Shown here piece by piece: positions 31,653-41,790 of a DNA stretch of 59,020 nucleotides; position 1 is the first letter of the stretch, and every line of letters begins with the position of its first letter. The stretch spans positions 1 to 59,020 of the forward strand of contig NZ_JABBJJ010000034.1 of NCBI RefSeq assembly GCF_012933655.1. The letters run 5' to 3'. The notes beneath the pieces were generated by a model. That model worked only from the letters and a program-made list of their open reading frames with translations, was not told where the DNA came from and ran no database searches. Source of the DNA: Pyxidicoccus fallax. GTDB taxonomy: Bacteria; Myxococcota; Myxococcia; Myxococcales; Myxococcaceae. Position numbers and translations under genes: made by a program.

Positions 31653-32471
31653 ATGAACATCCATCTGACGGGTCGCCTGCTGGCGGCCGCGCTGCTGTGT
31701 CTGACAGCGGCGGGTTGCCAGGGCGAGGAGCCACAGGCGCCCACGGGCGGCACCCTTTCCACCCAGGAGGCCCGGGCGGAGCAGCAGTGCATCGAAGGTG
31801 TCGCGGGCGTCATCAACTGCGCGACTGGCAACGCGGTGCTGAAGCGCACCGAGAAGGGCTTCGCTGTCTCGGGGCTGGACAACGTCAAGGAGGACGGCGT
31901 CTCCAGTCAGTTCAAGCAGCCCGTCACCAGCTGGGAGATCGAGGCCGCCATCGGCGGAATCGGTGACAAGCGGCAGGGCCTCCACCTGGCGGCGCGCGAC
32001 GGCGACCAGGTCATCAGCACGCTGCGCATCGGGCTGGGCACCGAGAAGGACCAGATGGTCCTCGCGCCCGAGTTCACGGGCACCGCGGGCGGCTCGGCGT
32101 ACCGCATGAACGTGTACAACAACGGCCAGCTGCAGGTCTCGACGCTCGCCGACATGGACCGGTTCTTCCGGCCGTGGTGGTGGGACTTCTACTGGTACTG
32201 GTGGCCGATCCGCTTCGGCTTCCGCAACCACCTCTCCATGGGCTCCCATGACCCCATCAGCACCGGCGCTTGCGTCTGGACCATGAGCGGCGGTTACCAG
32301 GCCTTCTCCGTCGAGGTGGATGGCAAGCTCATCAGCGGCGACACCCTGGAGCTCGTCGAGGAGGTGGGTGATGGCCACTACCCGTACACCAGCTTCTCCG
32401 CCATCGACGTGAAGGCGGCCGCGAAGGACTTCACCATCCTGAGCGAGTCCATCGGCGTGGCGAAGAAGTAG
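31653..32471 (+). CDS. Lipoprotein, paralogue of 28809-29621
   Basis: A 272-residue lipoprotein (signal ends TAAGC). Shares with its paralogue the ECIE/QCIE start, DGVSSQF, LAARDGDQVISTL, GACVW and YPY.FS.IDV segments. It has a distinctive Trp/Tyr-rich segment (FFRPWWWDFYWYWWPIRFGF, about residue 170) that the paralogue replaces with a shorter WNWPGHGLYWH. Such a cluster could insert in membrane or bind glycan (inference). ATG 31653 is picked because the signal begins there; no clear Shine-Dalgarno. Family not recognised. Confidence 0.65.
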   Translation: MNIHLTGRLLAAALLCLTAAGCQGEEPQAPTGGTLSTQEARAEQQCIEGVAGVINCATGNAVLKRTEKGFAVSGLDNVKEDGVSSQFKQPVTSWEIEAAIGGIGDKRQGLHLAARDGDQVISTLRIGLGTEKDQMVLAPEFTGTAGGSAYRMNVYNNGQLQVSTLADMDRFFRPWWWDFYWYWWPIRFGFRNHLSMGSHDPISTGACVWTMSGGYQAFSVEVDGKLISGDTLELVEEVGDGHYPYTSFSAIDVKAAAKDFTILSESIGVAKK

Positions 32472-32500
32472 TCGTCCGCCAGCCGTTCCACGAGCAGTTC

Positions 32501-32533
32501 CACGCCGGGCGGGAGTGTTCCCCGCCCGGCGTG
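32501..32533. terminator. Terminator-like hairpin
   Basis: CACGCCGGGCGGG (32501-32513) pairs perfectly over 13 bases with CCCGCCCGGCGTG (32521-32533), 30 bases after the stop at 32471. Strong GC stem with weak T content after it. Confidence 0.65.
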
Positions 32534-32579
32534 TTCCATGGCGCCCTCCCCTGCGTCTGGAGTCCCGGGAGACACTTCG

Positions 32580-33956
32580 ATGCGAGCGCGGCGATACCTT
32601 GTGGGCATTCCCGTCGGGGCCCTCCTGCTCACGGCGGTCTGGGCCGGCACGGGGCACGGTGCCCGGCGGCTCGACCGGCTGGAGCTGGGCGAGCTTCCCC
32701 TGGAGCCGCAGCCAGGAGAGGAGCGCTCCGGGGGCGACACCACGGTGACGGATACGGGCCGGAATGCGTTCGGCCGCTCGCCCATGAACATGGACCGGGC
32801 CCGCTGGCCGGACTTCCACCATGGCAAGCGCGTGTTCGACCGCGACTGGAGTGACGCCGACCTCGCGCCCGTGCCCGTGGGCCCGCTGTTCAGCGCTCCC
32901 TCGTGTGTCACGTGCCACGTGAAGGATGGACGCGGGCAGCCTCCCGCGTCTCCGGACGAGGTGCCCGTCTCGCTGGTCTTCCAGCTGAGCGGCGCGGAGG
33001 GGCAGCGGGCGCATCCCCTGTATGGCGCGCAGCTCGATTCGCGGAGCGTCGACGGCGCTCGGGCGGAGGGATGGGGCTCGGTAGCGTACGACGAGGTCCG
33101 TGGCGAGTTCGCGGACGGAGAGGCGTACTCGCTGGCGAAGCCGCGCTACGAATTCAAGGACCTGTCCCGCGGTCCCCTGGGCGGGTCGGCCCGGTTCTCG
33201 CCGCGCGTGGCTCCGGCGAACTTCGGGCTGGGGCTGCTGGAGGCGATTCCGGAGCAGGCGCTGCTCGCGCTGGCGGACCCGGAGGACGCGAACCAGGATG
33301 GCATCTCGGGACGGCCCAACTACGTCGAGGACGACGTGGACCGCCGGCCGAAGCTGGGCCGCTTCGGATGGAAGGCGAACCAGCCCACGCTCCAGCAGCA
33401 GGTGGCGCATGCGCTCTTCTCGGACATGGGGCTCACCACGGAGCTGCTGCGCGACGGCACCGCGGAGCCGGAGGTGCAGCCGAAGGACCTGGAGGTCCTG
33501 ATGTTCTACACGCGGCTGCTCGCCGCGCCGAAGCGGCGGGACTGGGACGCGCCCCAGGTCCAGCGAGGCAAGGCGGTGTTCCGCGCCATCGGCTGCGCGG
33601 GCTGCCATGTCAGCGGCCCGTTCGAGACGGGGGAGGTGCCCGGCTTCCCGGAGCTGTCGCGGCAGCGAATCTTCCCGTACACGGACCTGCTGCTGCACGA
33701 CATGGGCGAGGCGCTCGCGGATGACCGTCCGGACGGTCTCGCCAGCGGGCGGGAGTGGCGGACGCCGCCCCTGTGGGGCATTGGCCTGGTGCAGGTGGTG
33801 AATGGCCACACGCGCTACCTGCACGATGGACGGGCGCGGAACCTCGAGGAGGCCGTGCTGTGGCACGGCGGCGAGGCCGCGCCCGCGCAGGAGCGCTACG
33901 TGCGCCTGCCCCGCGAGGACCGCGCGGCGCTGCTCGCGTTCCTGAAGTCGCTCTGA
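32580..33956 (+). CDS. Di-heme oxidoreductase (DUF1111-family) exported cytochrome-like protein
   Basis: A 458-residue exported protein with an N-terminal hydrophobic signal (LVGIPVGALLLTAVWAGT). It has two c-type heme motifs, CVTCH (about residue 110) and CAGCH (about 345), matching the 'thiol oxidoreductase' DUF1111 family. Typical segments are NFGLGLLEAIPEQALLALADPEDANQDGISGRPNYV, GRFGWKANQPTLQQQVAHALFSDMGLTT and TPPLWGIGLV. ATG 32580 has GGGAGA upstream. Family function is poorly known; a role in periplasmic electron transfer is likely. It has no iron-uptake or imelysin neighbour here. Confidence 0.85.
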   Translation: MRARRYLVGIPVGALLLTAVWAGTGHGARRLDRLELGELPLEPQPGEERSGGDTTVTDTGRNAFGRSPMNMDRARWPDFHHGKRVFDRDWSDADLAPVPVGPLFSAPSCVTCHVKDGRGQPPASPDEVPVSLVFQLSGAEGQRAHPLYGAQLDSRSVDGARAEGWGSVAYDEVRGEFADGEAYSLAKPRYEFKDLSRGPLGGSARFSPRVAPANFGLGLLEAIPEQALLALADPEDANQDGISGRPNYVEDDVDRRPKLGRFGWKANQPTLQQQVAHALFSDMGLTTELLRDGTAEPEVQPKDLEVLMFYTRLLAAPKRRDWDAPQVQRGKAVFRAIGCAGCHVSGPFETGEVPGFPELSRQRIFPYTDLLLHDMGEALADDRPDGLASGREWRTPPLWGIGLVQVVNGHTRYLHDGRARNLEEAVLWHGGEAAPAQERYVRLPREDRAALLAFLKSL

Positions 33957-33975
33957 CGGAGGGCGTGAAAGCACG

Positions 33976-34009
33976 GCCGCCGGGCCCCTCTTTCGAGAGC
34001 CCCGGCGGC
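33976..34009. terminator. Bidirectional terminator-like hairpin
   Basis: GCCGCCGGG (33976-33984) pairs with CCCGGCGGC (34001-34009), with CTC/GAG inside and loop TTTC, between convergent genes ending at 33956 and 34044. Confidence 0.6.
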
Positions 34010-34043
34010 ACGTACGGCCTTCCTGTCGTGAAGGTTCAGGCGA

Positions 34044-35531
34044 CTACCGCGGCTCGGTGATGCATGGCTCGGCGTTCTCGGGCTCGACTTGGAAGGGCCG
34101 CGCCCGCTTCATCAAGCTCTCGGTGGCACCGAGGAAGGGGTCCCCGATGGTCCCCGCGCCGTCGTAGACGAGGGCCAGCCAGTCGTTCTGCGACGAGTTG
34201 ATGAAGTCCGAGCTGTCGCCGTCGTTGTTGAGGTCCTGGGCGATGAAGCCGGCCTGGATGACGCCATTGCCGTTGAAGTCCAGGTTGGCACTCGCGTTGC
34301 CGGAGCGCAGGACACCGCCGATGCGCACGCCGTAGGTGGCCAGGATGGCCTCGGTCGTCGGAGCGAGCGGAGCGAAGGCGGCGGTCTCACTGACGGACGC
34401 CTCGCTCGCGGAAGCCACGCGCAGCCGCGAGTAGTCGAGCACGCCGTTGACGCCGTTCACCCGCAGGCCATTGAGCTGGTAGTTGTAGCTCATGATGCTG
34501 ATGTAGTTGGCCTTGTAGTTCATGTTCTCGTTGCCACCGTGCATCAGGCCGATGTTGTGCCCCAGCTCATGCATGATGGTGCCGGCCTGCTGCTGCTCGG
34601 TGCCGCCCGGCGTGGACCAGTTGCCCATGGTCACCATGAAGTCATGGGCGGGAATGCCACGCGACAGGCCGCTGGAGCCGCCGCTGTCGTACTGGTTGGC
34701 GATGAGCCCGTAGTGGAAGAACCGGGCGCGCCGCGCGAGGAAGTACTTCGCCTTGATGACGTCGAAGTCCGTCCAGGCCGGGCTCAGGTTCATGTCCGCG
34801 TCTGCGGCGGCGATCTGCTGATCCAGCACGAGATGCAGCGCGATGCCCGTGGAGCCGTTCGGGTTGCTCACCGGCGCCGCGGCGAAGGCCGCCGTCACGC
34901 GGTCTAGCGCGGCCTGGATGGGGCGGAGGTTCGGGTAGTAGTCGAGCTCGACGAAGATGTCCTTCTTCAGCGGGTTGGCGCCGTAGTAGCGCAGGTCCAC
35001 GCCGCCGTAGCCGTACAGCTCCGCGAAGTCGCTGATGCTGTCGCCGTCCGTGTCGGAGTTGGTGGCGCTGGTGCCGTAGCGGCTCTCCGCGGCGTTGCAG
35101 ATGCCGTCCCCATCCGTGTCCGGGGCGGACAGCGCGCAGAGGTACACCGTCTGGACGTTCGAGACGAGGTACTCGTTTCCGTTCTGGGTCATCGTCTCGT
35201 ACCGGGGCCGGTGGTAGACGTTCACGGAGCGGTAGCCCGTGCGGCTGTAGAGGAGCCGCATCGCCTCCTCGCCGGCCGCCGGCGAGATGAGCTGCACGTT
35301 GTTCTCGCCGTGGTGATTGCCGTAGGCGTCGAAGACGAAGAGGCCCGCGGCATCCGTCGTCTGGGTGATGGGCGTCGAGCAGCCGGTGCCGGAGCAGGTG
35401 CCGGAGGCGACGGTCACCGTCACGTCCTGGATGGCATTGCCCGTCGCGGCGTCATTGACGAAGCCGTAGACACAACCATTCAAAGCCACGACGGCCAATG
35501 CGGCCGCCAGGGTTCTGCGCAACACGAACAT
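34044..35531 (-). CDS. Metzincin-like metallopeptidase lipoprotein
   Basis: A 495-residue exported zinc peptidase. The signal ends LNGC. Residues about 25-110 look like a beta-sandwich (VYGFVNDAATGNAIQDVTVTVASGTC, VFDAYGNHHGENNVQLISP). Next is a Ca-binding thrombospondin-3-like repeat (DTDGDGICN...SDTDGDSISD). The catalytic site is GTIMHELGHNIGLMHGG (HExxHxxGxxH), with a downstream Met turn ISIMSYNYQ, diagnostic of metzincins. Further Asp-rich loops (DLNNDGDSSDF) are in the C terminus. ATG 35531 follows GAGGGGG. Likely a calcium-stabilised secreted protease. Confidence 0.85.
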   Translation of the reverse strand: MFVLRRTLAAALAVVALNGCVYGFVNDAATGNAIQDVTVTVASGTCSGTGCSTPITQTTDAAGLFVFDAYGNHHGENNVQLISPAAGEEAMRLLYSRTGYRSVNVYHRPRYETMTQNGNEYLVSNVQTVYLCALSAPDTDGDGICNAAESRYGTSATNSDTDGDSISDFAELYGYGGVDLRYYGANPLKKDIFVELDYYPNLRPIQAALDRVTAAFAAAPVSNPNGSTGIALHLVLDQQIAAADADMNLSPAWTDFDVIKAKYFLARRARFFHYGLIANQYDSGGSSGLSRGIPAHDFMVTMGNWSTPGGTEQQQAGTIMHELGHNIGLMHGGNENMNYKANYISIMSYNYQLNGLRVNGVNGVLDYSRLRVASASEASVSETAAFAPLAPTTEAILATYGVRIGGVLRSGNASANLDFNGNGVIQAGFIAQDLNNDGDSSDFINSSQNDWLALVYDGAGTIGDPFLGATESLMKRARPFQVEPENAEPCITEPR

Positions 35532-35602
35532 GAGTACCCCCTCAAGAACCGAGGTGCCTGAGAGGTACGCGCGCCCGGGAATGTGAATGGACGGTCCGGG
35601 TG

Positions 35603-36139
35603 TTACTCGCGCCCGCCGAGGTGAAGCGTGCGCCGGGGTGAGATGTTCCACTCGGCTGGCAGGTCAGCGTCACAGAAGACGCAGACGAACCACGCCTCCT
35701 TCACCAGGTTGACCTCGCCACACCGGGTGCAGCGCCGGAAGACAATCTCGGGAGCGAAGCGCGGCGGCGGAGTCAGCCCCGCCGCCTGGAGGGCCAGCAC
35801 CACCGCGTCCCAGCACGGGGTGTCCGGGCAGTAGCCCGTGGACTGGTTCGACACCTCCGCCACGGTGAGGCGAAGGCCCGTGCCCTGGAAGTGGATTTCC
35901 CCGGCGGCGAGGACCTCCTCACCTCCGGCGCAGGCGACGTGCTCGGACCTGCGCGGCGCGAGCCTCAGTCGGCCCTGGAGGTCGACCACGTACGTCGCGC
36001 CCTCGGAGCGGGCGTCCGGGTGGGCCTGGAGCCACGCCTCGGCATCCTGCCGGGATGCGATGGGCGTGCCGGCCGGGTGCGAGGCCGAGGCGCGGCGAAT
36101 CTCCTCCGGGCCGACGTAGGTGTACGCGAAGAGGTCCAT
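35603..36139 (-). CDS. Hypothetical zinc-ribbon protein
   Basis: A 178-residue cytoplasmic protein, start ATG 36139. The C-terminal 50 residues contain CTRCGEVN...FVCVFCDADLPAEWN, a Cys4 zinc ribbon that resembles the 'NRCGxxN' style of RNA- or protein-binding ribbons. The N-terminal 120 residues have no recognisable domain. It follows the JAMM-like lipoprotein gene by 15 bases in the same direction, so both are probably co-transcribed. Function unknown. Confidence 0.65.
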   Translation of the reverse strand: MDLFAYTYVGPEEIRRASASHPAGTPIASRQDAEAWLQAHPDARSEGATYVVDLQGRLRLAPRRSEHVACAGGEEVLAAGEIHFQGTGLRLTVAEVSNQSTGYCPDTPCWDAVVLALQAAGLTPPPRFAPEIVFRRCTRCGEVNLVKEAWFVCVFCDADLPAEWNISPRRTLHLGGRE

Positions 36140-36154
36140 GGCCTTCGCGCCACC

Positions 36155-37006
36155 CTACTCCCACGCGGAGAGGCGGTCGAAGTCCGTCGCGGTGTAGCGG
36201 CCGGTCTCGAGCCCGTTGGTCACCCACGCGCCTTGCAACCCGAAGGACTCGCGCATCTGTCGGTAGGCCTGCACGTCCGTCAGGCTGGGGGCGATGCCAC
36301 CGCCCACGTCGTTCACCGTCTCGGGCGTGGTCCACATCCGGTCGCCCGGCACGCGGTCGAACATGAACGGGTGGTTGTGCAGGTGCGCCACGGGCGCGAA
36401 GCCCTGGGCCACGTCCGCCATCACCCGGTCCCGCACCTCGTGCCGCAGCCGGCCGCCGATGCGGTCCGCTCCCGAGAGGTAGACGCGAATCCGTCCCTTG
36501 CCGCGGAGCACGTAGGCGCCGAACTCGGTGGGGCGTTCAATCATCGGGAAGCGCCGCGCCTGACGCTGGAAGAGCCTCCACTCCAGGCACGAGGCTGTGT
36601 CCACGGTGCCGGCCCTACCTTCGAGGATGGCGAGGGTGTTCTCCGCCTCGCGGGCCATGGGCTTGCCCACCATGGCGGCATGGGTGTTCCGGACCTCTTC
36701 CAGCAGGGTCCGGTGGGCCAACCGTGCCTCACCGCCGAGCTTCGCCACCAGGGCCGCGCGGTAGCGCTGACGCTCGTCATCCATGAGCGCTGGTGCCCAC
36801 CACTCCGGCGCATCCGGCAGGTCGAAGACTTCGTGCAGCTCGCCCGGGTACGGGTCAGCCAGCCCCGAGATGACCTCCTCGGGCGCGGCCGGCAGCTCGC
36901 ACGCCACGACGGCCTCCGCCCGAGACGCGGGGACGTCCGCCTGGGGAGTACGGCACGCCCCCGTCCCCAGGAGCACGGCGGTCAGGAGCCAACGGTGCAC
37001 GTTCAT
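36155..37006 (-). CDS. Lipoprotein with JAMM/MPN-like motif
   Basis: A 283-residue protein with lipoprotein signal (MNVHRWLLTAVLLGTGAC). The C-terminal part has VAHLHNHPF followed about 25 residues later by APSLTDVQAY: together an HxHP...SxxD pattern of JAMM/MPN (RadC-like) zinc peptidases, although the insert between the halves is longer than usual. The N-terminal half has helices (RAALVAKLGGEARLAHRTLLEEV). ATG 37006 is chosen because the signal starts there; the upstream frame is not conserved-looking. A periplasmic JAMM protein would be unusual. Its stop lies 15 bases upstream of the zinc-ribbon gene. Confidence 0.6.
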   Translation of the reverse strand: MNVHRWLLTAVLLGTGACRTPQADVPASRAEAVVACELPAAPEEVISGLADPYPGELHEVFDLPDAPEWWAPALMDDERQRYRAALVAKLGGEARLAHRTLLEEVRNTHAAMVGKPMAREAENTLAILEGRAGTVDTASCLEWRLFQRQARRFPMIERPTEFGAYVLRGKGRIRVYLSGADRIGGRLRHEVRDRVMADVAQGFAPVAHLHNHPFMFDRVPGDRMWTTPETVNDVGGGIAPSLTDVQAYRQMRESFGLQGAWVTNGLETGRYTATDFDRLSAWE

Positions 37007-37089
37007 GCGCCCGGGAACAGTGGGGCTGGCTCCTGATTCCCAAGCGACCGGCCGAGCCACGACGCATCCGGGTGACGTTCCGCCGAAAC

Positions 37090-37240
37090 GTGACCTGTGC
37101 TCATGCCGGTGCGCGCCCGCTCCGGCTCGCCCGCCAATGGCACGACCTTTCCGCACCTCAACCTCTGAAAGGGCTCGCGCGCGGCGTGCCGTCGAACACG
37201 GCCGCCGATGCGCGCCCGCTCGGGCTGGCCCCGTCAGTGG
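37090..37240 (-). pseudogene. Two decayed copies of the phzF 3' end
   Basis: Sequence beyond the phzF stop codon repeats its last 70 or so bases. The nearer copy (37173-37232) matches 37260-37330 except for a 12-base deletion and a few changes; it still encodes a VFDGTPRA tail versus MFDGTLRA. The farther copy (around 37095-37135) retains GTGCGCGCCCGCTCCGGCT and flanks. Both carry frame changes and are non-coding relics, probably from tandem duplication. Confidence 0.7.
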
Positions 37241-37261
37241 CCGGCCCTCCCAGGTCAGAGC

Positions 37262-38146
37262 TCACGCGCGCAGCGTGCCGTCGAACATGGTCACCGCGAT
37301 GCCGCCGATGCGCGCCCGCTCCGGCTGGCCCGCCCGGCCCGTGACCTCCACGTCGATGCGCCCGGGCTTGCCGATGGCATCGCCCTGCTCGATGCGCGCC
37401 CGCACCGTGCCGCCCTCGCCGGGCAGCACCAGCACTCCCTGCGTCGCCAGGTACATCCCGATCGGCCCGGCGGCCGACCCGGTGACGGGGTCCTCCGCCA
37501 CGCCGATGCCCGGCACGAAGTAGCGCGCGTGCGCCACGCTGCTCGCATCCTTCGTCTCGCGGCTGAACACGTACACGCCGCTCAGCCCATGCGGGCGCAG
37601 TGTCTCCGCCAGCGCCACGGAGCGCGGCGCCAGGGCCCATACGTCCTCGCGGCGCCGCAGCGGCACCATCACCCGGTGCCCGTTGCGCAGCACCGGCAGC
37701 GCGCGGTCCACCATCTCCACCGTCCCTCCCACCAGCGACATCACCGCCTCCAGCGGCACCGGGCTCTCCACCCACGGCAGCCTCGGCGTGACGATCCACG
37801 CGCGGACGCCCTGCGTCGTGGCCTCCAGTTCCACGTCCAGCGTGCCGGCCTTGCACTCCAGCCGGTACGTGCCCGGGGCCTTCAGCACGCCGCGCTCGGC
37901 CAGCAGGTGGAACGTGGCCACGGTGGCATGGCCGCAGAAGGGGATTTCCTCCGCGGGCGCGAAGTAACGCAGGCGCACGGTGCCCTCCGCCGGAGCGGAC
38001 AGCATGAACGCCGTCTCCGATGCGCCCATCACCCGCGCGATGCGCTGCATGGCCTCGGCGTCCAGCCCTGCCGCGTCCAGCACCACGCCGGCGCGGTTGC
38101 CGGCCCCCGGAGTCTGTGTGAAGGCATCGACAAGGGTCAGCCTCAT
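37262..38146 (-). CDS. PhzF-family isomerase/epimerase-like protein
   Basis: A 294-residue protein of the PhzF/diaminopimelate-epimerase fold. N-terminal LVDAFTQTPGAGNRAGVVLD holds the usual GNP/GN segment, with the conserved acidic residue in ASETAFM (Glu, catalytic base in PhzF) and the FCGHATVATFHLL motif. The second half has GIGVAEDPVTGSAAGPIGMYL. PhzF acts in phenazine biosynthesis, but most homologues are not in phenazine clusters; no other phenazine gene is here. ATG 38146 follows GAGAGGTG. Divergent from a MocR regulator, which probably controls it. Confidence 0.88.
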   Translation of the reverse strand: MRLTLVDAFTQTPGAGNRAGVVLDAAGLDAEAMQRIARVMGASETAFMLSAPAEGTVRLRYFAPAEEIPFCGHATVATFHLLAERGVLKAPGTYRLECKAGTLDVELEATTQGVRAWIVTPRLPWVESPVPLEAVMSLVGGTVEMVDRALPVLRNGHRVMVPLRRREDVWALAPRSVALAETLRPHGLSGVYVFSRETKDASSVAHARYFVPGIGVAEDPVTGSAAGPIGMYLATQGVLVLPGEGGTVRARIEQGDAIGKPGRIDVEVTGRAGQPERARIGGIAVTMFDGTLRA

Positions 38147-38194
38147 GGCGTGCACCTCTCCCCCGCGCTGTATCGGTACAATTTCCGGCGCGAA

Positions 38195-38250
38195 TGGTGA
38201 CAATGGATGCATTGCGCGCGACCCAGCGTCAACCGTATGAATTGTCACCA
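38195..38250. promoter_or_regulatory. Perfect inverted repeat in the phzF/mocR promoter region
   Basis: TGGTGACAAT (38195-38204) and ATTGTCACCA (38241-38250) form a perfect 10-bp inverted repeat separated by 36 bases. A degenerate third copy, GGTACAAT, lies at 38175-38182. The right arm abuts the MocR start codon. Spacing of several helical turns suits dimeric MocR binding. Confidence 0.6.
38212..38242 (+). promoter_or_regulatory. Possible leaderless promoter of mocR
   Basis: TTGCGC (38212-38217), an 18-base spacer and TATGAAT (38236-38242) place the start site at or next to A of ATG 38250. No Shine-Dalgarno exists upstream. The mRNA would then be leaderless. Confidence 0.4.
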
Positions 38251-39653
38251 TGACAAGCTGGGCACCGCGACTCCGGGGCCGGGACGGTCCGCTCTACCGC
38301 GTCATCGCGGATGAGCTGGCCGCGGACATCGAAGAAGGACGGCTCGCGCCGGGCACGCGCCTGCCCACGCACCGCGAGCTGGCGGAGAAGGTTGGCGTCA
38401 CCGTGGGCACGGTGACGCGAGCCTACGCGGAGGCCGAGCGACGGGGCCTCATTGGCGGCGAGGTGGGCCGAGGCACCTTCGTGCGCCACCGGGACACGCC
38501 GCGCCACCTGCCCACGCCCGCGCCGGACATGGGGGACGACGCGCTGGTGGAGCTGGGGCTCAACTGGCCGGCCACGCCTCCCGGAGACCCGGCGGGCACG
38601 GCGCTGCGCAAGACGCTGGACGCGCTCCAGCGCTCGCCGCGCCTGTCCGAGCTGCTCGACTACCAGCCCCACGCGGGACTGCTCGCGCACCGCGAGGCCG
38701 GCGCCGCCTGGCTGTCCCGCTTCGGCGTGGAGGCCTCGCCGGAGCAGGTCGTGGTGTGCTCGGGAGGGCAGCACGCCATGGAGGTGGCGCTCACCACCCT
38801 CACCCGTCCCGGTGACACGGTGCTGGCCGAGGCCCTCACCTACCCGGGCCTCAAGGTGCTCGCGAACCGGCTGCACCTGAGGCTCCACGGCGTGGCCATG
38901 GACGAGCAGGGCCTCAAGCCGGACGCGCTGGAGGCCGCGTGCCGCACCGGCGCGAAGGTCCTCTTCTGCCTTCCCAACCTCCAGAACCCCACTGGCGCGG
39001 TGATGCCCGAGGAGCGCCGCCGCCGCATCGCCACGGTGGTGCGCAAGCATGGCCTCACCGTGGTGGAGGACGATGCCTACGGGCTGCTGCTCGACAGGCG
39101 TCCGCCTCCGCTGTGGGCGCTGGTGCCGGAGTCCTGCTGGTTCATCGGCGGCGTGTCCAAGCTGCTCGCGCCGGGGCTGCGCATCGGCTACCTGGCGGCA
39201 CCGGCGGGCGCGGGCGTGGCGCGGCTCGCGGAGGAGGCGGGCCTGGCCGTGCGCATGACGCCGCCGCTGATGGCGGAGGTGGCGGCGCGCTGGGTGGAGG
39301 ATGGCACCGCGGACGAGCTGGTGGCCCGCCGCCGCCGCGAGGCCCAGGAGCGGCTGGAGCTGGCGCGCGAGGTGCTCGGAGACGCCCTGCCGAAGGCGCC
39401 TCGCGGCCCCACGTACCACCTGTGGCTGCCCCTGCCTGGAGGCTGGCGCGCGGAGCCCTTCACCGCGCGGGCCCGGCGCCGGGGCGTCTCCGTCACGCCC
39501 GCCGAGGTCTTCACCGTGGGCCCGGCCACCGCGCCCGCCGCGGTGCGCGTGTGCCTGGGCGCGCCGCGCACCCGCGCCTCGCTGGAGAAGGGGCTGCGGC
39601 GCCTGCGCGAGACGCTGGAGGGAGGGCCGGAGCCACTCGCCTCCATCGTCTGA
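38250..39653 (+). CDS. MocR-family (GntR/aminotransferase) transcriptional regulator
   Basis: A 467-residue fusion. Residues 1-80 form a GntR winged helix (LYRVIADELAADIEEGRLAPGTRLPTHRELAEKVGVTVGTVTRAYAEAERRGLI). The rest is a fold-type-I aminotransferase-like domain with a PLP-binding lysine in FIGGVSKLLAPGLRIGYL and NLQNPTGAVM. Such proteins sense PLP or PLP-bound amino compounds and regulate adjacent genes. Divergent from phzF with a perfect inverted repeat between them. Ends 6 bases from the convergent aspS. Confidence 0.92.
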   Translation: MTSWAPRLRGRDGPLYRVIADELAADIEEGRLAPGTRLPTHRELAEKVGVTVGTVTRAYAEAERRGLIGGEVGRGTFVRHRDTPRHLPTPAPDMGDDALVELGLNWPATPPGDPAGTALRKTLDALQRSPRLSELLDYQPHAGLLAHREAGAAWLSRFGVEASPEQVVVCSGGQHAMEVALTTLTRPGDTVLAEALTYPGLKVLANRLHLRLHGVAMDEQGLKPDALEAACRTGAKVLFCLPNLQNPTGAVMPEERRRRIATVVRKHGLTVVEDDAYGLLLDRRPPPLWALVPESCWFIGGVSKLLAPGLRIGYLAAPAGAGVARLAEEAGLAVRMTPPLMAEVAARWVEDGTADELVARRRREAQERLELAREVLGDALPKAPRGPTYHLWLPLPGGWRAEPFTARARRRGVSVTPAEVFTVGPATAPAAVRVCLGAPRTRASLEKGLRRLRETLEGGPEPLASIV

Positions 39654-39659
39654 GTCACG

Positions 39660-41477
<1,818 letters not shown>

Positions 41478-41790
41478 GGACAAGACCGCCTGCTGGGTTC
41501 GAGTTTTGAAAGGAGCGAAAGCGCGGCACCATACGGATCGCGGAAACGATGCGTCAAGGAATCCGCGCAAGCCTGACTCCTCTCAAACGGTCGGATTCTG
41601 GGGCGATTCCTGACGCCTTGCCCGCCAGCCCGCTGCCCCCCGAGCGGCCAGGGCTGAACCTGCCCGCCATGGATGCCCGCGCCGGGGGCTTCCGGCCCGT
41701 CCCGGGGCCGGGGGGCATTCCCGGGTCCGTTCCGGGCTCGTCACGGAGGGGGGAATACACGTTCTGACCTGTCCGGAGTAAAACGGCGTC
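41478..41790. other. Divergent intergenic region
   Basis: About 310 bases between aspS and the gluzincin-like gene. It contains a G/C-rich stretch and no recognised repeat or gene; promoters for both directions must lie here, but none is clear. Confidence 0.4.

Noticed and set aside
31578..33974. Long minus-strand open frame of about 800 codons
   Set aside because: Antisense to a lipoprotein and the di-heme gene; composition is that of a shadow frame.
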